A stretch of DNA of 64,000 nt from Acidimicrobiaceae bacterium (lineage in GTDB: Bacteria > Actinomycetota > Acidimicrobiia > Acidimicrobiales > Ilumatobacteraceae). The stretch spans positions 1 through 64,000 of the forward strand of contig JACJWG010000012.1 in assembly GCA_020637235.1 (NCBI GenBank). Reading direction: 5' to 3'. Position numbers and translations under genes: made by a program. The notes beneath the pieces were generated by a model. That model worked only from the letters and a program-made list of their open reading frames with translations. It did not search any database and was not told where the DNA came from. Shown here one piece after another: positions 31,974 to 40,889 of the stretch (the stretch's first letter is position 1; every line of letters begins with the position of its first letter).

Positions 31974-34177
31974 GCGATCCGTCCACCGAACGGTCCGAGC
32001 TGGACCGTCGGCTGCGTCTCCCAGCCGAGTACCGGTCACGTCTCCGGCCCGATTACTTCGCCGACAGCGAGAGCTCCGAGCTGATTTGGCAACCCGACGT
32101 CTACGGACTCGTCGGGGTCGTGGCACGGCGCACCGGCGCGACGGTCGTCGACTTCGGGTGCGGCACTGCACGCAAACTCCTGCGACTGGCCGAGTCGGTG
32201 CCTGTTGTCGGCATCGACTACGGCCCGAACATCGCCGCCTGTCGAGCGGCTGCACCGGACCAGACCTGGATCGAAGCCGATCTCGAGTTGATCGACGGGT
32301 CGTTCGCAGCGCGCTTGCCGGACGGCCCGCTCGTCGCTGTCAGCTGCGACGTCGTCGAGCACCTGGTCGATCCCCGGCCTTTGCTCAGATTTCTCGCATC
32401 GATCCGGGCGCGCTGCACGGCGATCGTGATCAGCACACCCGAGCGCGTGGAGACACACGGAGCGGACCATCTCGGCCCTCCGCCCAACCCGGCGCACGTT
32501 CGAGAGTGGTCGCTGCAGGAGTTCGGGTTGCTGCTGACCGACGTCGGCCTCGCCCCGAGTTGCCTCGGTACTACGAGGGCCAACATCGGCACGGTCGACG
32601 GTGCGACGATCGCCGCGGTGATCACCGACCTCGTCCCTGTCGGTGGCGCCACGGGGGCGGCGAACAGCGAAGGTCTCTGGTCTCCTTGCTTCCCGAGCGT
32701 CGAGGCGCACCTCGACCAGGCCGGTGCCGCAGGGTTCGACCGCGTCGAGGTGACCGACCCGCGCCTGTTCCAGCTCGACCCGACTGCCGGCGAGCACGAG
32801 GTGCTGCTCGACGGCGCGCCGATACGTACCGTTCGTTGCGGCGACGGCGACGGCCGTGTCTTCCCCTTCAACCTCGTCGGACCGGTCCCCGGTGCGGATG
32901 CAGCGAGCATTGGGTCGGCTGCGAAGCGGCAACTCCCGATCGCGCTCGCCGGCGTGGACGAGACGACGAGCACGTGGTCGCGTGCGTCCGTCATCTGGTA
33001 CCGACGTCGGGAACACGAGCTGCTCGGACACCTCGAGGACGCCGCATCGGTCGAACACGAGCTGCGCCAACTCCTGGACGACACCAACACCATTGCCGCA
33101 GACCATCAGGCGTTGCTCGAGCGGCAGCTCGATGCCCAGCGCACGATCGAACAGGATCTGCGCACGATCGAACAAGACCTGCGTAGGTCTGCCGCCTCGG
33201 TCGAAGCCGATCTGCGCATCCGGATGGAGGACCTCGCTTCATCGTTGGAGTCGGCCCAGGCTGAGGCCGCGGCGCTCGACCGCGAGCGTCGTCGACTCAC
33301 TGCGGTCCTGGAGATCCGTCGCCAACAGCTGACGGCTGAGGCCGAGCAGCGCGCTCGCTCGATGCCCGACGTCGACCGATCGAACCTCGTCATCCCGGCG
33401 CCGTACGCCCCCCGACGCATGGGCTCGGCGGCTGGGCGCCGGCTCGCCCCTCGACTGGCGATGCTGTTGCGGCGAGGAGCTTCCCTGCCCCGGTTGGGGC
33501 GCCTTGAGCGCGCCGCCGACGATGTCGCAGCCAGCGCCGTTCCGGCTCGATCCGTCCCCGCATGGCTCTTCGACCCCGGCTACTACCTTCGGAACTTCCC
33601 GCCCGCTTCGACGACGGGCGTCTCGGCCGCGGCGCACTACGAGATGGTCGGCTGGCGGCTCGGTCTCTCGCCACATCCGCTGTTCGCCTCCGGGTGGTAC
33701 CTCGCCAACCATGCCGACGTCCGCGCCGCTGGTATCGATCCGCTCCGCCACTTCGTCGACATCGGCTGGGCGCTCGGCTACGACCCACACCCGCTGTTCA
33801 GCACGAGCTGGTACCTCGAGCAAGGACGCGACGTGGCGGCAGCGGGCATGAATCCGCTTGTGCACTACCTGCAGTTCGGGTGGCAGGAGGGGCGGGATCC
33901 ACACCCGCTGTTCGACACAGATCATTACCTCTCTGCTCGGCCCGACGTCGTCGCTGCAGGTGTCAACCCGCTCGCCCACTACGTGGAGCACGGATGGCGT
34001 GAGAAGGCGTCACCGAGCCACCTCTTCGATCCGTGGTACTACGAGTCGACGACGCCTGAGTCGGTGACCTCGTCCTTGCCGCAGTACTGGTACTACCTCG
34101 AGGTCGGCGTCCACTGCGGCGACGTCACCAGCGAATTTGTCGCCGAAGCGACCGCTGGACCGGGAGGGTCAGTCTGA
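31970..34177 (+). CDS. Methyltransferase - coiled coil - HYxxxGW repeat fusion
   Basis: This is 735 residues. The N-terminal class I methyltransferase has VVDFGCGTARK at about 59-69 and SCDVVEHLVDP. After a second alpha/beta segment, a long helix with a direct repeat (RTIEQDLRTIEQDLRR) and Glu/Arg-rich heptads runs to about 465. Residues 533-690 carry five copies of a 36-40-residue motif: HPLF...YL...(D)V.AAG..PL.HY...GW. Such repeats are seen with glycosyltransferases of O-antigen type. By analogy with WbdD it could cap chains and control length, but no kinase domain is present. It lies downstream of the ABC exporter. Confidence 0.82.
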   Translation: MSDPSTERSELDRRLRLPAEYRSRLRPDYFADSESSELIWQPDVYGLVGVVARRTGATVVDFGCGTARKLLRLAESVPVVGIDYGPNIAACRAAAPDQTWIEADLELIDGSFAARLPDGPLVAVSCDVVEHLVDPRPLLRFLASIRARCTAIVISTPERVETHGADHLGPPPNPAHVREWSLQEFGLLLTDVGLAPSCLGTTRANIGTVDGATIAAVITDLVPVGGATGAANSEGLWSPCFPSVEAHLDQAGAAGFDRVEVTDPRLFQLDPTAGEHEVLLDGAPIRTVRCGDGDGRVFPFNLVGPVPGADAASIGSAAKRQLPIALAGVDETTSTWSRASVIWYRRREHELLGHLEDAASVEHELRQLLDDTNTIAADHQALLERQLDAQRTIEQDLRTIEQDLRRSAASVEADLRIRMEDLASSLESAQAEAAALDRERRRLTAVLEIRRQQLTAEAEQRARSMPDVDRSNLVIPAPYAPRRMGSAAGRRLAPRLAMLLRRGASLPRLGRLERAADDVAASAVPARSVPAWLFDPGYYLRNFPPASTTGVSAAAHYEMVGWRLGLSPHPLFASGWYLANHADVRAAGIDPLRHFVDIGWALGYDPHPLFSTSWYLEQGRDVAAAGMNPLVHYLQFGWQEGRDPHPLFDTDHYLSARPDVVAAGVNPLAHYVEHGWREKASPSHLFDPWYYESTTPESVTSSLPQYWYYLEVGVHCGDVTSEFVAEATAGPGGSV

Positions 34178-35119
34178 CTCTCCGCTGGCTCGTAGCACTC
34201 GCTTGACGAGACGGAGTGCTTCGAGCCCGTCCTCACCGGACACGCGAGCCGTGCGATTGGCGGCGATGGCGCGCAGGAACTCCAGGTGCTCGAGCGCAAG
34301 CGGCTCGCCGCGGAACTCCAGGAAGGGGATCTCCACCATCCCCGTCTGGCGATAGCTCGCTCCAGCTTCGGACAGGAACTCGCTGTGCTCCACACGGTTG
34401 ATGGTCACATCCATGCGGACGAGGTCGACGTTCACGAACGAGTCCGACTGCGTGATCCGCAGTTCTCGAACCTTCTGCTGCCCGATCCGCGATGCCGTCA
34501 CATTCGCTGTGACCCCGTTGCTGAAGGTGAGCAGAGCGCACGCCAGATCGGCCGAGTCACTGCGGACGCGACGTGCGGTCGCCACGACATCGGCGACCTC
34601 GGCGCCGGCGAGCGCTCTCACGATGTCGAGGTCGTGGATCATCAGGTCCGTCACGACGTCGTCGGTGATCCGCGGCGAGTACGGGCTCAGGCGCGAAGCA
34701 TCGATGTGGACGACGTCACGCACGAGCCGGTCGAGCTCGAGCACCGCAGGATTGAACCGCTCGACGTGGCCCACCATCAGCACGCGTCCTTCGGTCGAGG
34801 CAACCTCGATCATCAGCTCCGCGTCCGCCTCGGTCGTCGCGATCGGCTTCTCGACCAACACGTGGATACCAGCCCGAAGGAGCGGGACAACGAGCTCGAC
34901 GTGTGAGGGCGACGGGGTTGCGACGATCGCACCATCTACATGTCCGATGATCGCATCGAGCGTCGTCACCGCTTCTGCTCCGTGAGTGTGAGCAGCACGC
35001 CGGGCGCGCTCCAGGTCGGGGTCCACGACGTAGACCAACTCCGCATCACGCATCGAGGCCGCGATGCGCACATGGTTAGCGCCCATGATCCCGGCGCCCA
35101 CCACGGCGAGCCGGGTCAT
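34169..35119 (-). CDS. Gfo/Idh/MocA-family NAD-dependent sugar oxidoreductase (WbpB/WlbA-like)
   Basis: This is 316 residues. The Rossmann start is RLAVVGAGIMGANHVRIAA. The middle EKPIATTEADAELMIE carries the conserved Lys-Pro of the family, and MVGHVERFNPAV provides the cofactor-side loop. It probably oxidises C3 of a UDP-sugar (or makes a keto-sugar) for the aminotransferase encoded next to it. ATGA overlap with the aminotransferase supports an operon read from 36782 down. Its 3' end overlaps the convergent methyltransferase fusion by 9 bases. Confidence 0.85.
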   Translation of the reverse strand: MTRLAVVGAGIMGANHVRIAASMRDAELVYVVDPDLERARRAAHTHGAEAVTTLDAIIGHVDGAIVATPSPSHVELVVPLLRAGIHVLVEKPIATTEADAELMIEVASTEGRVLMVGHVERFNPAVLELDRLVRDVVHIDASRLSPYSPRITDDVVTDLMIHDLDIVRALAGAEVADVVATARRVRSDSADLACALLTFSNGVTANVTASRIGQQKVRELRITQSDSFVNVDLVRMDVTINRVEHSEFLSEAGASYRQTGMVEIPFLEFRGEPLALEHLEFLRAIAANRTARVSGEDGLEALRLVKRVLRASGESD

Positions 35120-36237
35120 GCCGGATCTCCTAGCAGAGCGTGCACGGCTGCGGCGATGCGATCGAGGTCGCTGTCGGTCAGTGAGGGATGCACCGGGAGC
35201 GACAGCACCTCACGGGCGGCGCGCTCGGCCTCCGGGCACGACGCGCCGACCACACGTCGATGCCCTCGGTAACAGTCGTAGTCGTAGGCGGCCTTGGGGT
35301 AGTAGATGCCGCATCCGATGCCGGCCGCGCCGAGTCCGTCGATGACCCCGTCCCGATCGATCCGGGCGTCGGCGGTGATCCGGACGGTGTACTGGTGCCA
35401 GACGTGTCGGCGGTTCGGCAGCTCGGTGGGCAGGACGAGGCCCTCGACGCCGCGCAACCGCTCCGACAGCCCGGCTGCGTTGCGACGGCGGCGCTCGGTC
35501 CGCTCATGCAGCCGCCGCATCTGCGGCAGCCCGACGGCGGCCTGCAGATCGGTCAGGCGGTAGTTATGACCGGCGACCTCGTAGTGGTACCGCACGCGCA
35601 TCCCCTGGTTGCGGAGCAGCCGAAGCCGATCGGCGATGGCGTCGTCGTTCGTGGTGATCATCCCGCCCTCGCCGGTCATCACGTTCTTCGTCGCATACAG
35701 CGAGAACGAGCCGATGCCGAACGAGCCGACCCGACGGCCCTCGAACTCTGCGCCGTGTGCCTGCGCGGCGTCCTCGACGACGGCCGCGCCGACGGAGTCG
35801 GCCAGCGGCGCGAGCGCGCCAATGTCCGCGGCCTGGCCATACAGGTGCACGGGCATCAACACCGCCGTCGAGCTGCCGATGACGTCGGCGACCGCTGCAG
35901 GGTCGATCAGGTACGACCCCGGGTCGATGTCCGCGAAGCGGACGGTCGCACCGGCCTCGAGTGCAGCGTTGACCGTTGCCACGAAGGTGAACGGCGACGT
36001 CACCACTTCTGCGCCGGGTGCGAGGTCGAGCGCCTGCAGTGCGGCGACGAGGGAGATCGTGCCGTTCGACACGGCGATCGCGTGTCGCGCACCGGTGAGA
36101 TCGACGAACGCCTGCTCGAGCGCCGCGACCTTGGGTCCCTGCGCCAGCTGACCGGAACGCAGGACCTCGAGGACCTCGGCCTCCTCCTCGGGCCCGATCT
36201 CCACGCGGGTGATCGGGATCATCGGGGGGTTCGTCAT
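35116..36237 (-). CDS. DegT/DnrJ/EryC1 sugar aminotransferase
   Basis: This is 373 residues from the ATG at 36237, overlapping the upstream stop by ATGA. It is a PLP fold-type I enzyme that transaminates a keto-sugar nucleotide. VVEDAAQAHGAEFEGRRVG carries the PLP-binding Asp, and SLYATKNVMTGEGGMI the Schiff-base Lys. The C-terminus has VHPSLTDSDLDRI. With the neighbouring oxidoreductase and acetyltransferase it fits a WbpE-like role in 3-acetamido-sugar synthesis. Confidence 0.9.
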   Translation of the reverse strand: MTNPPMIPITRVEIGPEEEAEVLEVLRSGQLAQGPKVAALEQAFVDLTGARHAIAVSNGTISLVAALQALDLAPGAEVVTSPFTFVATVNAALEAGATVRFADIDPGSYLIDPAAVADVIGSSTAVLMPVHLYGQAADIGALAPLADSVGAAVVEDAAQAHGAEFEGRRVGSFGIGSFSLYATKNVMTGEGGMITTNDDAIADRLRLLRNQGMRVRYHYEVAGHNYRLTDLQAAVGLPQMRRLHERTERRRRNAAGLSERLRGVEGLVLPTELPNRRHVWHQYTVRITADARIDRDGVIDGLGAAGIGCGIYYPKAAYDYDCYRGHRRVVGASCPEAERAAREVLSLPVHPSLTDSDLDRIAAAVHALLGDPA

Positions 36238-36782
36238 GCTCGGCACTCCTCGCAGGTCGGATCGTCGGGACGCTCGACGGCGCGGCTCGTCACGCGGCCG
36301 CATTGGCAGACCCAACCGAGGTGTCGGGCCGGATTGCCCACGACGAGCTCGTGGTCAGCGACGTCACGGGTGACGACGCTGCCGGCGCCGACCGTCGCGA
36401 ACTCGCCGATCGTGGTGCCGCAAATCACGGTCGCGTTCGCACCGATCGACGCGCCCCGCCGTACGAGCGTCGGAACGATCTGCCAGAACGGGTTCTGCGC
36501 TCGGGGGAACATGTCGTTGGTGAACACCGCCGACGGACCGACGAACACCTCGTCCTCGAGCGTCACCCCGGCATAGACGGACACGTTGTTCTGGATCTTC
36601 ACGCGATCCCCGACGATGGCACCGGCGTCGACGAACACGTTCTTGCCGAGCACGCACTCCGCGCCCACGACCGAACCGGTGCGCAGATGGACCAGGTGCC
36701 AGACCTTGGTGCCAGGACCGACGATCGCACCGTTCTCTACGAAGGCAGATGGGTGGATGAAGGGCGCGGCAGAGCTGGTCAT
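36234..36782 (-). CDS. Hexapeptide-repeat sugar N-acetyltransferase with zinc-ribbon-like tail (WbpD/WlbB-like)
   Basis: This is 182 residues. Left-handed beta-helix hexapeptides run throughout (IVGPGTKVWHLVHLRTGSVVG, VFVDAGAIVGDRVKIQNNV, VFVGPSAVFTND). The C-terminus has two Cys pairs (WVCQCG and CEEC), as in WbpD-type acetyltransferases. It would acetylate the amino group installed by the adjacent aminotransferase. It is the first gene of the trio and is divergent from the membrane protein at 37064. Confidence 0.88.
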   Translation of the reverse strand: MTSSAAPFIHPSAFVENGAIVGPGTKVWHLVHLRTGSVVGAECVLGKNVFVDAGAIVGDRVKIQNNVSVYAGVTLEDEVFVGPSAVFTNDMFPRAQNPFWQIVPTLVRRGASIGANATVICGTTIGEFATVGAGSVVTRDVADHELVVGNPARHLGWVCQCGRVTSRAVERPDDPTCEECRA

Positions 36783-37063
36783 GGGTGGGCCTCGGAGCGA
36801 TCAGCCTACTGGCACGGAGCGGACCGGATCCGGCATGCGGTCGTCGGTGACGTCCCGGGCGGTTCACGGCCCCGCTGCTACTCTCCGTCCGGTCCGGCAC
36901 CCCCGCCCCGTGTCGTGTTGTACGACCCGAGCCGATTCCGGTCGGATGCGGGTCGGATACCGGTCGAAGGGGCGGTTGTCGGCGACGGTCCGACGGCTGT
37001 CGACTCGGACGGCGAACGGACCGTGAATCGGACTGCGAACGGACTGGGACGGGATCTGTACGG
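36783..37063. other. Intergenic region between divergent genes, probable promoters
   Basis: This 281-base gap separates the acetyltransferase operon (leftward) from the membrane protein (rightward). It holds short imperfect direct repeats such as GGATGCGGGTCGGATACCGGTCG and CGAACGGAC...CGAACGGAC. I see no convincing promoter hexamers and no gene. Confidence 0.4.
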
Positions 37064-39106
37064 ATGGCCACCACGACAGAGCGCGAGGGCGTCGACGACT
37101 CGTCGGGCGAGGACGACGGCGCCGCAGGCACCACGCTTACGACCGACGCGACGGCAGCGCACGACGGTGCGACCCACGACGACGGCGGGACGCCGCCGCT
37201 GCACCCGATGCAGGTTCGTCCACCGCTCGGCACCGTTCCCGAGATCGTCGCCGCGGCCATCGCGTCGGTGGTGATGCTACTGTCGTTCAGCCGCGTGATT
37301 CGCGACAGCAACCGCGGCATCGATCTCACGGACGAGGGCATGTACCTGTGGTCGGCCGACCCGCCGGCATCCACAGATCTGTTCCACGCACCCTTCGGGA
37401 GGTACACCGGCCTGCTCTACCGGCTCGTCGGCTGGGACGTCGCGAGGTTTCGAGCACTGGGCGTGCTCCTGCTGCTCGCAGCTGCGGTGCTGCTGGGCCG
37501 CAGCTGCGTCGTCGCTGCCGGGCGGTGGCGCGGGGCCACGCCGTCGATCGCGGCCCAGGTGGCCGGGTCGGCCGCCGTGGCTGCGGGCGCGACCACCGGA
37601 TACACGCTGTACCTGCTGACGCCGAACTACAACTGGATCAACCTGCTCGGACTCCTGCTCGCTGCGGCGGGCGGTATCGAGATGGCCGTTCCGCCGGCGA
37701 CACGGCGACGAGCGGGGTCGTGGTTCTGGCCGAGTTGCGCTGCCGTCGGTGCGTTCGTCTCGATGACCGGCAAGCCGAGCAGCGGCCCCGTGATCCTCGC
37801 GCTCACCGCACTGTTGGTCGTGACCGTCCGCCCCGGACCGCTCGTACGCCGTCTCGTGCCGGTCCTGCAGACGGCGGTCGTCACCGCGATCGTGTGGGTC
37901 CTGCACTTCGTGTTCGTCAACAGTCCGGCGGATACGGCGGACATGTACCGGCGCGGACTCGACGCCCTGCGCATCCTCGATCCGGCGAGCTACGAGATTG
38001 CGAACGCCCTCCACAGCGTGCAGTCCGCCGTGAAGGACCTTCCCGAACGGGTGCTCGACGGCACCGCAGGCCTCGTCGTCGCGGCGCTTGCCTCGCTGGC
38101 ACTCACGGCTCGCCGGATGCGCGCCGACGTCGACACGGTCGCCTCGATCGGCGTCGTCGTGCTGGTCGGGAGTTCCGTGGCGCTCGCACTCGACGGCGTC
38201 TGGATCGGGAGCAGCGCCGGGTACATAGTGCTCGCGACCGTGGGAACCTCGATCGTGCTCTGCGTCGTGCCGCTCGCCGTGACCGCTCGCGTTCTCGAGG
38301 CACGACGCCGACGAGCACCGTCGCCCGTCGACGGAGATACCGACGACACCGCTGACGAGATCGTCGCCGACGGGCAGCGCACCGCCATCGCCGGCTCGCT
38401 GCCCGGATGGTGGCCACCCTTCGCAACCGCCCTGTACCTCGCGTTCTTCGCCGCCGCATATGCGTTCGGTTCGGGAAACGGGTTCTGGAACCAGCTGAAC
38501 GGAGGGTTGGCGTTGATGTTCGCGGGCGCCGTCGTATTGCTTGTGGTCTACGTCGATCTCGCGTCGACCCGTCCGGCCGTCGGCGTGCTGGCTGTCGTCG
38601 TGGCCATCGGTGGTGCCAACGTGCTCGACACGGCGCGGGATGCGCCGTACCGCACCGCCGCCATGGACGCCCAGACGGTCGCCCGTTCGTTCGGGCCGCA
38701 CGGGTCGCGACTCCTGCTCGACCCGGAGACCGCGAGCTACCTCGAACGCCTCCGCGGCATCACGTACGGCAGCGGCTTCTCGTCCGGCACCCCGATGCTC
38801 GACTTCACGTACTACTCGGCGACGGCGCTCTACGACCTGGACGCGTTGGTGCCGCACAGCCTCATCCCGACGGTTGGGGCGTACGCCGCCACCAACGACC
38901 TCGCCCGTTGGTCGATCGAGCAACTGGAGCCCGAGATCTGGCGAGACGCCTGGATCCTGTGGGCTCCCGAGAACCCCACCGCACCCGATCCCGCCGCAGT
39001 GGAGCTCCTCGGCCGCACCTTTCCCGATGACTACGAACTCGTCGGCGAGTTGACGTGGTGGCAACGAGGGGAACTCCAGCAGGTCTGGCGACCCGTCGGC
39101 CGCTGA
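37064..39106 (+). CDS. Polytopic membrane protein, GT-C-like glycosyltransferase candidate
   Basis: This is 680 residues. An acidic, low-complexity N-terminal ~50 residues precedes about eleven hydrophobic segments. The GIDLTDEGMYLWSAD block after helix 1 has the acidic first-loop D-E motif typical of GT-C enzymes (ArnT/PMT-like), which use polyprenyl-phosphate sugars. A soluble extracytoplasmic C-terminal part (AMDAQTVARSFGPHG...LTWWQRGELQQVWR) follows. No specific family was recognised. It is a single-gene unit with a divergent promoter region. Confidence 0.7.
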   Translation: MATTTEREGVDDSSGEDDGAAGTTLTTDATAAHDGATHDDGGTPPLHPMQVRPPLGTVPEIVAAAIASVVMLLSFSRVIRDSNRGIDLTDEGMYLWSADPPASTDLFHAPFGRYTGLLYRLVGWDVARFRALGVLLLLAAAVLLGRSCVVAAGRWRGATPSIAAQVAGSAAVAAGATTGYTLYLLTPNYNWINLLGLLLAAAGGIEMAVPPATRRRAGSWFWPSCAAVGAFVSMTGKPSSGPVILALTALLVVTVRPGPLVRRLVPVLQTAVVTAIVWVLHFVFVNSPADTADMYRRGLDALRILDPASYEIANALHSVQSAVKDLPERVLDGTAGLVVAALASLALTARRMRADVDTVASIGVVVLVGSSVALALDGVWIGSSAGYIVLATVGTSIVLCVVPLAVTARVLEARRRRAPSPVDGDTDDTADEIVADGQRTAIAGSLPGWWPPFATALYLAFFAAAYAFGSGNGFWNQLNGGLALMFAGAVVLLVVYVDLASTRPAVGVLAVVVAIGGANVLDTARDAPYRTAAMDAQTVARSFGPHGSRLLLDPETASYLERLRGITYGSGFSSGTPMLDFTYYSATALYDLDALVPHSLIPTVGAYAATNDLARWSIEQLEPEIWRDAWILWAPENPTAPDPAAVELLGRTFPDDYELVGELTWWQRGELQQVWRPVGR

Positions 39107-39151
39107 TCGGTCGGCGCCGGAGGGGTTTCCTCCCGAACGGTGACGACTGGC

Positions 39152-40855
39152 TCAGCGGCGGGCTGCGACGAGCCGATTCCAGATCACCGGCTGGATCCGT
39201 CGCGGCGCGAGCCGCTCGAAGAGGTTCATCGCATGCGTGAGCGTGCCCACCATCAGCACGTGCCTGCCGGGATGACGGAGTCCGCCGACGATCGCCTCGG
39301 CCACATCCGACGGGTCGAGCAGCTTCTCGCCGTCCACTCGGCGCACGCCCGCCCGCTCCTGGAAGCGCGTGTCCATGCCGCTCGGGCACACGGTCAGCAC
39401 GTGGATACCATCCGACTGGACCTCGTGGGCGACCGCCTCACCGAAGGTCAACAGGCCGGCGTTGCTTGCGGCATACGCGGCGAACTGCGGCATGGGCGAC
39501 AGTGCGGTGGAACTGCTCACCAGCACCAGGCGTCCGAACCGGGCGGCACGCATGTACCGGAGGAGGTGGCGTGCGAGCCGGAGCCGCGCCGTGAGGTTGA
39601 TGTCGATCGCATCGATGCCCGCCGCACGGTCGGTCCCGGCGAGGAACGGGCCCTTCGCTCCCATCCCGGCGCACAGGAACGCTTCCAGATAGGGCTGGCC
39701 CTGCGCCACCGCCACACCATCGAGCTGGCTGCTGAGGTCGTCACGGAGGTCCCCGACGATGGTCGCCACGGCATCGAGCCGCGCCGCCACCTGTGCGAGC
39801 GCACCGCCGTCCCGGTCGAGCAGCACGAGCCGTCGTCCGGCCAAGCGCGTCGCGACCGCAAGCCCGAGCCCGGACGCCGCACCGGTGACCAGCGTCAGCC
39901 CGGGCGGCGCGATCGACGGATCGGTGCGGCGACGGACGACGGCTGCGACCTCGTCGACCGACTCCTGCCACGACCGCTCCGGGCGCCAGCCGACGGACGA
40001 CAGCGCTACGTCCGCAACGCGCAGCTCCGGCGAGAACGTGCTCCGCAGCGAGAAGGGCAGCCGGCGACGCGCCGCCGAGGGCAACTTCATCACGTGCGCG
40101 GATCGACCGGTGGCGTGCGCCGTCACCTCGGCGATCGTGGGGCTTCCGGCGACGACCAGCGACAGCTTGGGAGCGTCGTCGCGTTCGATCGCCGTCGCGA
40201 CCGCTCGCACCACGTCGTCGACATGGACCAGGGGCAGGGTTCCGGCAGCGCGGCGCAGGACGACCCCACCCGGTCCGAGGCCCACCCGCAGCATCGCCGC
40301 CAGGTGGCTGGCCGGCCGCATGTCCTCGCCGACGACCATGCCGAGGCGCAAGATCCGGAACGGCAACCCGCTCTCAGCCACGACTCGTTCCGCTGCCAGC
40401 TTCGAGCGCCCGTAGTCGCTGGCGGGATCCGGGTTCGACCGTTCGTCGATCGGTGCGTCCAACGGTGCGTCGAGCGGTCGATCCTGCGCGCCGATCGAAC
40501 TCGTGAGCACCAACCTGCGCAGGCCCGGTGCATGGCGGCGGAGCAACGCCACCAACCGCTCGGTGATGGCGACATTCGCCTGTTCGTAGTGCGCGCCGTT
40601 CCCGAACGTCGGATCGCCGGCCGCATGGACGACGGCGTCGACGTCGGCCAGCTCCGCCGCCACCTCGTCCGCGACGGGCCCATCGGGATCCGCGAGCGCT
40701 GCCATGAGTTCGGGGAACGGCACCAGCCCCCGCGCCTCGTCGAGCGGGCTGTGCGGCGACCGAGCGGCGCCGAGCACCTGATCGCCACGCTCGAGGAGTG
40801 TGCGCGCGACAGCACCTCCGACAAATCCGGTACTGCCCGTGACGACGACCTTCAC
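39152..40855 (-). CDS. NAD-dependent epimerase fused to a classical SDR with altered active site
   Basis: This is 567 residues. Residues 1 to about 315 are an extended SDR (VVTGSTGFVGGAVART; SDYGRSKLA with Tyr148/Lys152). From about 320 a second Rossmann domain follows (LTLVTGAASGLGLAVATRL; VSSSTALSPMPQ). Its catalytic motif reads YAASN (Tyr461, Asn465) where classical SDRs have YxxxK, so the lysine is missing. The first domain should be an active sugar-nucleotide epimerase or dehydratase-like enzyme; the second may be a pseudo-enzyme or work differently. The C-terminus has a hydrophobic segment (LMVGTLTHAMNLFERLAP). Confidence 0.78.
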   Translation of the reverse strand: MKVVVTGSTGFVGGAVARTLLERGDQVLGAARSPHSPLDEARGLVPFPELMAALADPDGPVADEVAAELADVDAVVHAAGDPTFGNGAHYEQANVAITERLVALLRRHAPGLRRLVLTSSIGAQDRPLDAPLDAPIDERSNPDPASDYGRSKLAAERVVAESGLPFRILRLGMVVGEDMRPASHLAAMLRVGLGPGGVVLRRAAGTLPLVHVDDVVRAVATAIERDDAPKLSLVVAGSPTIAEVTAHATGRSAHVMKLPSAARRRLPFSLRSTFSPELRVADVALSSVGWRPERSWQESVDEVAAVVRRRTDPSIAPPGLTLVTGAASGLGLAVATRLAGRRLVLLDRDGGALAQVAARLDAVATIVGDLRDDLSSQLDGVAVAQGQPYLEAFLCAGMGAKGPFLAGTDRAAGIDAIDINLTARLRLARHLLRYMRAARFGRLVLVSSSTALSPMPQFAAYAASNAGLLTFGEAVAHEVQSDGIHVLTVCPSGMDTRFQERAGVRRVDGEKLLDPSDVAEAIVGGLRHPGRHVLMVGTLTHAMNLFERLAPRRIQPVIWNRLVAARR

Positions 40856-40889
40856 CCACTCACCTCATGCCGTGTATTAGAACGTTCGG

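Noticed and set aside
37277..39064. Long open frame antisense to the 680-residue membrane protein
   Set aside because: Composition is Arg/Gln/His-rich without motifs; the plus-strand frame has clear membrane helices and a GT-C-like loop.
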